9,489 nt of DNA from positions 1 through 9,489 of the forward strand of contig JAKAMV010000321.1 of assembly GCA_021812735.1 (NCBI GenBank). The letters are read 5' to 3'. The stretch comes from Chloroflexota bacterium (lineage in GTDB: Bacteria; Chloroflexota; Limnocylindria; Limnocylindrales; CSP1-4). The notes under the pieces were generated by a model. The model was given only the letters and a program-made list of their open reading frames with translations, did not search any database and had not been told where the DNA came from. Positions 6,123-9,489 of the stretch are shown here, one piece after another. The position numbers and the translations under genes were made by a program. Position 1 is the first letter of the stretch. Every line of letters starts with the position of its first letter.

Positions 6123-6623
6123 CCGGCGCGCCACCGGCGCGAGCCGACCATTCGTGACGGCGACGAGGTCTGCGGCCGCCAGTTCGATCTCGAGACCGCG
6201 CCGCCCGGCGGACACGTGGATGGTCGGAAAGCCGGCCGCCGACGCGTCCAGCACCACCGGCAGCGGACGGCGCACGCCCAGTGGCGAGATGCCGCCGAGC
6301 ACGTAGCCGGTGGCGCGCTCGGCCTCGACCGGGTCAGCGACGACGGCCCTCCGCCCGCCGAGGGCGTCAGCAGCCGCCTTGAGGTCCACCTCGGCGTCAG
6401 CGGGGACTACCGCAAGGGCGAGCCTGCCGTCGCACGCCACCACGATCGTCTTGAACACGCGGGCGGGGTCGATGCCCAAGGCCTCGACAGCCTCGAGCGC
6501 ATAGCCGCGCCCGCCGGCCCGTAGGCTCGCCCGCGCATCGTGTGCATATTCATGCACCGCATGCGGGATCCCCGCCCGTCGCGCCACGTCGATCGCCCGT
6601 GTCCCCTGTGCGCCCACGTCCAC
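6117..6623 (-). CDS. ybaK: YbaK/EbsC family aminoacyl-tRNA deacylase (Cys-tRNA(Pro)-type)
   Basis: 168 aa from a GTG at 6623; a second GTG at 6617 is possible and neither has a well-spaced ribosome-binding site. The N-terminus TRAIDVARRAGIPHAVHEYAHD is typical of YbaK. Lys58 in ARVFKTIVV corresponds to the conserved lysine of the YbaK active site, and GGISPLG (110-116) is the conserved substrate-pocket loop. The end matches the family (FPTIHVSAGRRGLEIELAAADLVAVTNGRLAPV). Full length compared with characterised YbaK (about 160 aa). The protein hydrolyses mischarged tRNA, classically Cys-tRNA(Pro), in the cytoplasm, improving translation fidelity; exact tRNA specificity cannot be read here. An extra Gly/Arg-rich insert (RASLRAGGRG, 31-40) sits before the YALEAVEALG helix. 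Convergent with the ABC permease and divergent from the RNA helicase, with 137 bases in between. Confidence 0.88.
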   Translation of the reverse strand: MDVGAQGTRAIDVARRAGIPHAVHEYAHDARASLRAGGRGYALEAVEALGIDPARVFKTIVVACDGRLALAVVPADAEVDLKAAADALGGRRAVVADPVEAERATGYVLGGISPLGVRRPLPVVLDASAAGFPTIHVSAGRRGLEIELAAADLVAVTNGRLAPVARRG

Positions 6624-6760
6624 ATTGTCGGGTATGCTCCGGGCGTCCGACGGCTGTCGCCGCCCCGGGGGTCAAGGGCACAGGGCCCTGACGCGCGGGC
6701 GCCCCGTCGGGTCGACGCACCGGCTGCCGCCCTGCGGCCGCAGAGAGGAACACGGACAAC

Positions 6761-8023
6761 TTGCTGTTCAGTGAACTGGGGCTCTCCCCCGATCTCCTCA
6801 AGACCGTCGAGGAGGAGGGGTACGAGACCCCAACGCCCGTCCAGGAACGGGCGATCCCGGAGGTGCTGGCTCGTCGCGACGTGCTCGCCGCCGCCCAGAC
6901 CGGAACCGGCAAGACGGCCGCCTTCGCGCTGCCGATCCTCGACCTCCTCCGCCCGCACGCCAACACGTCGTTCTCGCCGGCGCGCCACCCGGTGCGCGCG
7001 CTCGTCCTGACGCCGACGCGAGAGCTGGCGATGCAGGTGGCCGAAGCGGTCAAGACGTACGGGCGCAAGGTGCCCCTGCGGTCCGCCGTGGTGTACGGCG
7101 GCGTGCCGCTCGACCCGCAGATCAAGGAGCTGCTCGCGGGCGTGGAGATCCTCGTCGCCACGCCCGGCCGCCTGCTCGACCTGGTGGGCCAGCGCGCGGC
7201 GAACCTGGCCCAGGTCGAGATCCTGGTCCTCGACGAGGGGGACCGGATGCTCGACATGGGCTTCCTGCCGGACATCCGCCGGATCCTGGACCTGCTGCTC
7301 GCGCGCAAGCAGACGCTACTCTTCTCGGCCACCTTCTCAGACGACATCAAGCGGCTGGCGGGGTCGATCCTGTCGAACCCGGTGACCATCGAGGTGGCCC
7401 GCCACGGCACGGCCGCGGAGACCGTCCGGCAGCTCGTCTACCCAGTGGACCGCGACCGCAAGGAGGAGCTCCTCCGGCACCTCATCCTGGAGGGCGACTG
7501 GCACCAGGTGCTGGTGTTCACGCGGACCAAGCTCGCCGCGTCTCGGCTCGCCTCGTGGCTGGACCGCAATGACGTTGCCGCGACGGCCATCCACTCCGAC
7601 CGCGCCCAGGCGGACCGCACCAGGGCGCTCGAGGGGTTCAAGGCGGGCGAGATCCGCGTGCTCGTGGCGACCGACGTGGCGGCACGAGGGCTGGACATCG
7701 AGGACCTGCCGCACGTCGTCAACTTCGAGCTGCCGTGGAACCCGGAGGACTACGTCCACCGCATCGGCAGGACGGGCCGCGCCGGGGCGACGGGCGTTGC
7801 CGTCAGCCTGGTGTGCATCGACGAGGCCGACCTGCTGCGTGGCGTCCAGCGCCTGCTCCAGCGGGCGATCGACTGGGAGGTCGCGGACGGGTTCACGCCG
7901 CGGCGCGTCGAGCCGCAGCCGCTCCGGGCGCCGCGAGGGGCCGGCGGGTCGTCGTCGGGCGGGGGGCGCGGACGGGGGCGGGTCGGGACGGCCTCGAGCG
8001 GGCGTGGACGGCGGCAACCATGA
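6761..8023 (+). CDS. DEAD-box ATP-dependent RNA helicase (RhlE/CshA-like), motif II DEGD
   Basis: 420 aa from a TTG at 6761, with GAGAGGA about 11 bases upstream. This start places the Q motif correctly ([11 protein letters not shown] ... YETPTPVQ, residues 3-28). Further motifs: I AQTGTGKT (45-52), Ia PTRELA (85-90), Ib TPGR (134-137), II DEGD (158-161), III SAT (189-191), [10 protein letters not shown] (250-257), [12 protein letters not shown] (303-313), [12 protein letters not shown] (333-342). Both RecA-like domains are complete. The tail from about 388 is rich in Arg, Gly and Ser ([18 protein letters not shown]), an RG-type RNA-binding tail. Motif II has Gly where the family has Ala; the catalytic Asp and Glu are kept, so activity is expected. 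Such helicases remodel RNA in ribosome assembly, mRNA decay and cold adaptation; the specific role here is unknown. The 137-base leader contains a small stem around 6671-6692 (GTCA-GGG paired with CCC-TGAC, one bulged A). Confidence 0.93.
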   Translation: MLFSELGLSPDLLKTVEEEGYETPTPVQERAIPEVLARRDVLAAAQTGTGKTAAFALPILDLLRPHANTSFSPARHPVRALVLTPTRELAMQVAEAVKTYGRKVPLRSAVVYGGVPLDPQIKELLAGVEILVATPGRLLDLVGQRAANLAQVEILVLDEGDRMLDMGFLPDIRRILDLLLARKQTLLFSATFSDDIKRLAGSILSNPVTIEVARHGTAAETVRQLVYPVDRDRKEELLRHLILEGDWHQVLVFTRTKLAASRLASWLDRNDVAATAIHSDRAQADRTRALEGFKAGEIRVLVATDVAARGLDIEDLPHVVNFELPWNPEDYVHRIGRTGRAGATGVAVSLVCIDEADLLRGVQRLLQRAIDWEVADGFTPRRVEPQPLRAPRGAGGSSSGGGRGRGRVGTASSGRGRRQP

Positions 8024-8088
8024 TGACGGTCACGTCCACGATCTCGAACGCCAACCCTTCCGAGGTTGACGCAGGATCGCTTCGGCAA

Positions 8089-8129
8089 CCTGGGCGCGGA
8101 TGAGCCGGGCGAGGCCCACGTCGCCCAGG
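8089..8129 (+). terminator. Possible terminator stem downstream of the helicase gene
   Basis: CCTGGGCG (8089-8096) and CGCCCAGG (8122-8129) pair perfectly over 8 bp, but the loop is 25 bases and there is no U-run. Position between the helicase (ends 8023) and the convergent membrane protein (ends 8199) suits a terminator; the structure is weak evidence. The rest of 8024-8198 holds no credible gene. Confidence 0.25.
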
Positions 8130-8198
8130 AGGCTCCGCTCGCGGTCGCCCTGACCTACCGATCAGCCCCCGGAACTCGACAGTCTCAGCGACGGCAGG

Positions 8199-8639
8199 TC
8201 ACCGCTCGCCCTGTCGGAACCTGTCCATGACCTTGTCCGAGAGGGCGGCCGCGAAGAAGCCCACGCCGAACCAGGTGATGGCGAGCGCGACCAGCACCGG
8301 CCAGGCCACCCACAGCGGGTCCGCCAGCGGGATGATGCCGGTGATCAGGGCGTATGCGATCCAGCCGCCCGCAGCGAGGTCGATCGCGCCGGCCAGCAGC
8401 GCGATCGCGGTCGCCCAGGGACGGCGGCCGGACACCATGCGCAGGGCCGACATCGCGGCGATCGCGGCCCCGACGCCGATCCACAGCGCGCGTCCTGCCA
8501 TGATGACGCCGGGCAGGCACTTCCAGAGGCCGGGGACCCCGCACTGCGGCCCGGACGTGTCCGTCACCCCGAGCACGACACCGGCGAGACCCATCACGAC
8601 GCCGGCGGCCCACAACAGCCGGTCGGTCGGCCGGCTCAT
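8199..8639 (-). CDS. Four-helix integral membrane protein of unknown function
   Basis: 146 aa from the ATG at 8639. Four hydrophobic segments lie at about 8-26, 45-66, 76-100 and 107-132, with a short charged N-terminus (MSRPTDR) and a basic C-terminus (DKVMDRFRQGER), consistent with both ends in the cytoplasm. The loop between helices 1 and 2 (TSGPQCGVPGLWKCLPG) has two cysteines, C33 and C41, which would lie outside and could form a disulfide. No family recognised. The start has no Shine-Dalgarno of its own; instead its ATG overlaps the TGA of a tiny upstream ORF (ATGA). This suggests translation by coupling and supports this start over the longer open frame that extends upstream to 9053. 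Convergent with the RNA helicase. The hydrophobic pattern makes a real gene likely. Confidence 0.72.
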   Translation of the reverse strand: MSRPTDRLLWAAGVVMGLAGVVLGVTDTSGPQCGVPGLWKCLPGVIMAGRALWIGVGAAIAAMSALRMVSGRRPWATAIALLAGAIDLAAGGWIAYALITGIIPLADPLWVAWPVLVALAITWFGVGFFAAALSDKVMDRFRQGER

Positions 8640-8707
8640 TTGAGGAAGACCCGCATCGCGGCCCCTCCGACGACGGCAGACCAGACGAGCGGGCGTTCGC
8701 GCGACAT
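8636..8707 (-). CDS. Tiny ORF (23 aa, one hydrophobic segment) overlapping the membrane protein start
   Basis: Frame reads MSRERPLVWSAVV, then GGAAMRVFLK and TGA at 8638-8636, which overlaps the ATG of the four-helix protein. GGGGG lies 6 bases before the ATG at 8707. Earlier in-frame starts exist (ATG 8713, ATG 8749, GTG 8797), and the frame is open back to a TGA at 8863. An internal ATG at 8656 has a perfect GGAGG 7 bases upstream and would give the six-codon peptide MRVFLK ending at the same TGA. Either way, ribosomes would finish exactly at the downstream start. It could be a small membrane protein, a leader peptide for coupling, or the 3' remnant of a decayed gene. Low certainty. Confidence 0.25.
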   Translation of the reverse strand: MSRERPLVWSAVVGGAAMRVFLK

Positions 8708-9489
8708 CCCCATCCCCCATCGGCGCGATCTCAGCGCCCTCACCCGCATCTTCGCGGACGCGGGACCGGCAATCAAGATGCCGGACTCCACCGCCACGCC
8801 GAACCGACGGGCGAGGGCCGCAGGAAGAAGAAGTCGTAGCGGAGTTCCGAGGGCAGGGCATCAAAGGACGGCGGCGGCGTGGCCCCGCCGCCGCGAGATC
8901 GCCCGGGCGCGAGGTCGTCTGCGACTGCCTGTCGGCGACAACAGCTACGGGTCCAGCGACGAGTCGCTCGAGGGCTACTTCATGGCGTTCGCACTGGCGG
9001 CCAGGGCGAACGGTAGTCCCGGCGCCGATCGGCGAGCGAGGGTCGCCCAACACACTCCGCGCCCGGGAAGCCCGGCTGGCTCGGGCGGGTCAACACACAC
9101 GGCACTACGCGCCGCAGGCCGACGATCACGATCGCGTCCAGTCTCACTGCTTGCTCCTGGTGGTCTGTGGTGACGGTGCGATCGAGGCGCGGCCGCGCCA
9201 CCGCTCGACGCGCTTCTCTGACTCGTGCGCTACACGGGGACGCTCGGCGATGACCCGGCGCCGTCGATCTCCTCTTGACGAGACCACAACGCCCAAGCCT
9301 CGGACTTCGCGGCCCGGTGGCTGGCCTCGACCGCCATCGGGTCAGCGCCGGCCGGTGAGTCCCCTGATATACCACCTTGTGGGGCCGATGATGGCAGCGA
9401 CCCCGCGGGGAGACCGGCGATCGCCTATCCGGCAAGTGACCGTTGAGGTTAGCGTCCGGCCCCCGACCTCCGGCCGTGAACGGTGATCG
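8708..9489. other. Stretch of about 780 bases without a convincing gene; possible decayed coding sequence
   Basis: No frame shows a recognisable domain plus a good start. Protein-like pieces occur in changing frames. On the minus strand, SFDALPSELRYDFFF (about 8868-8824) is followed, after a frame change around the TTCTTCTTC run at 8824-8832, by PAALARRFGVAVESGILIAG leading into the tiny ORF at 8636. On the plus strand, RDHNAQASDFAARWLAST lies in a frame open 9279-9446 but without a start; the same frame upstream (VRYTGTLGDDPAPSISS, from 9225) is cut by TGA at 9276. A 35-codon minus ORF (9337-9230, beginning MAVEASHRAAKSEAW) has no ribosome-binding site. G/C richness appears lower towards the right end. 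No tRNA, IS end or CRISPR repeat was seen. Decay is inference. Confidence 0.4.

Noticed and set aside
6541..6556. GTGCAT-ATTC-ATGCAC inverted repeat as a regulatory site
   Set aside because: It lies inside the YbaK coding region in the conserved HEYAH segment; codons for that motif explain it.
8020..8103. 27-codon plus ORF starting inside the helicase stop (ATGA overlap)
   Set aside because: Very short, no ribosome-binding site clearly of its own, no hydrophobic or domain pattern; overlap is probably chance.
8024..8160. Protein-like minus fragments (GLARLIRAQVAEAILRQ and [16 protein letters not shown])
   Set aside because: They lie in two different frames, lack usable starts, and the second continues only as antisense of the helicase RG tail.
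9230..9337. 35-codon minus ORF beginning MAVEASHRAAKSEAW
   Set aside because: No ribosome-binding site, no recognisable domain, and competing open frames on the opposite strand; noted only within the gene-poor stretch.

Overview
The window is very GC-rich (by eye about 70% or more), with strong G/C preference at third codon positions and frequent GTG/TTG starts. It looks like a bacterial chromosome from a high-GC lineage. The mix of genes (DUF2089 plus DUF4097 pair, a secreted caspase-fold-like protein, a BcrA/NatA-type ABC exporter, YbaK, a DEAD-box helicase) fits Chloroflexota (Limnocylindria-like) or Actinomycetota. That placement is inference; no rRNA or other marker gene is present. High GC makes long open frames appear antisense to real genes, so calls rest on protein motifs, start signals and gene packing rather than ORF length.

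Layout from left to right: (1) 1-1558, minus strand: a two-gene operon. A zinc-ribbon/helix-turn-helix DUF2089 regulator overlaps by ATGA a DUF4097 beta-helix protein that runs off the left edge. The promoter lies in a conspicuous AT-rich island flanked by a 10-bp inverted repeat. (2) 1692-3055: an MBL-fold hydrolase (minus) diverges from a small membrane-anchored exported protein of unknown function (plus). (3) 3056-3199: a convergent gap with two strong hairpins. (4) 3200-4045, minus: a secreted protein with a His-Gly and a Cys motif like clan CD (caspase/gingipain) peptidases. (5) 4334-6096, plus: an ABC-2 exporter, ATPase and permease overlapping by one base. (6) 6091-6122: a hairpin carrying the stop codons of the permease and of the convergent YbaK/EbsC deacylase gene (6117-6623, minus). 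(7) 6761-8023, plus: a DEAD-box RNA helicase whose motif II reads DEGD. (8) 8199-8707, minus: a four-helix membrane protein, apparently translationally coupled to a tiny upstream ORF. (9) 8708-9489: no convincing gene; short protein-like stretches in shifting frames suggest decayed sequence.

The genes do not form one pathway. Plausible functional units are the DUF2089/DUF4097 pair (regulator plus envelope-associated effector) and the ABC exporter; the rest are single genes. No mobile element, CRISPR array, tRNA or rRNA was recognised. The points most worth following are the DUF2089 operator-like repeat, the tryptophan-lined helix at the end of the DUF4097 protein, and the candidate secreted clan CD protein.
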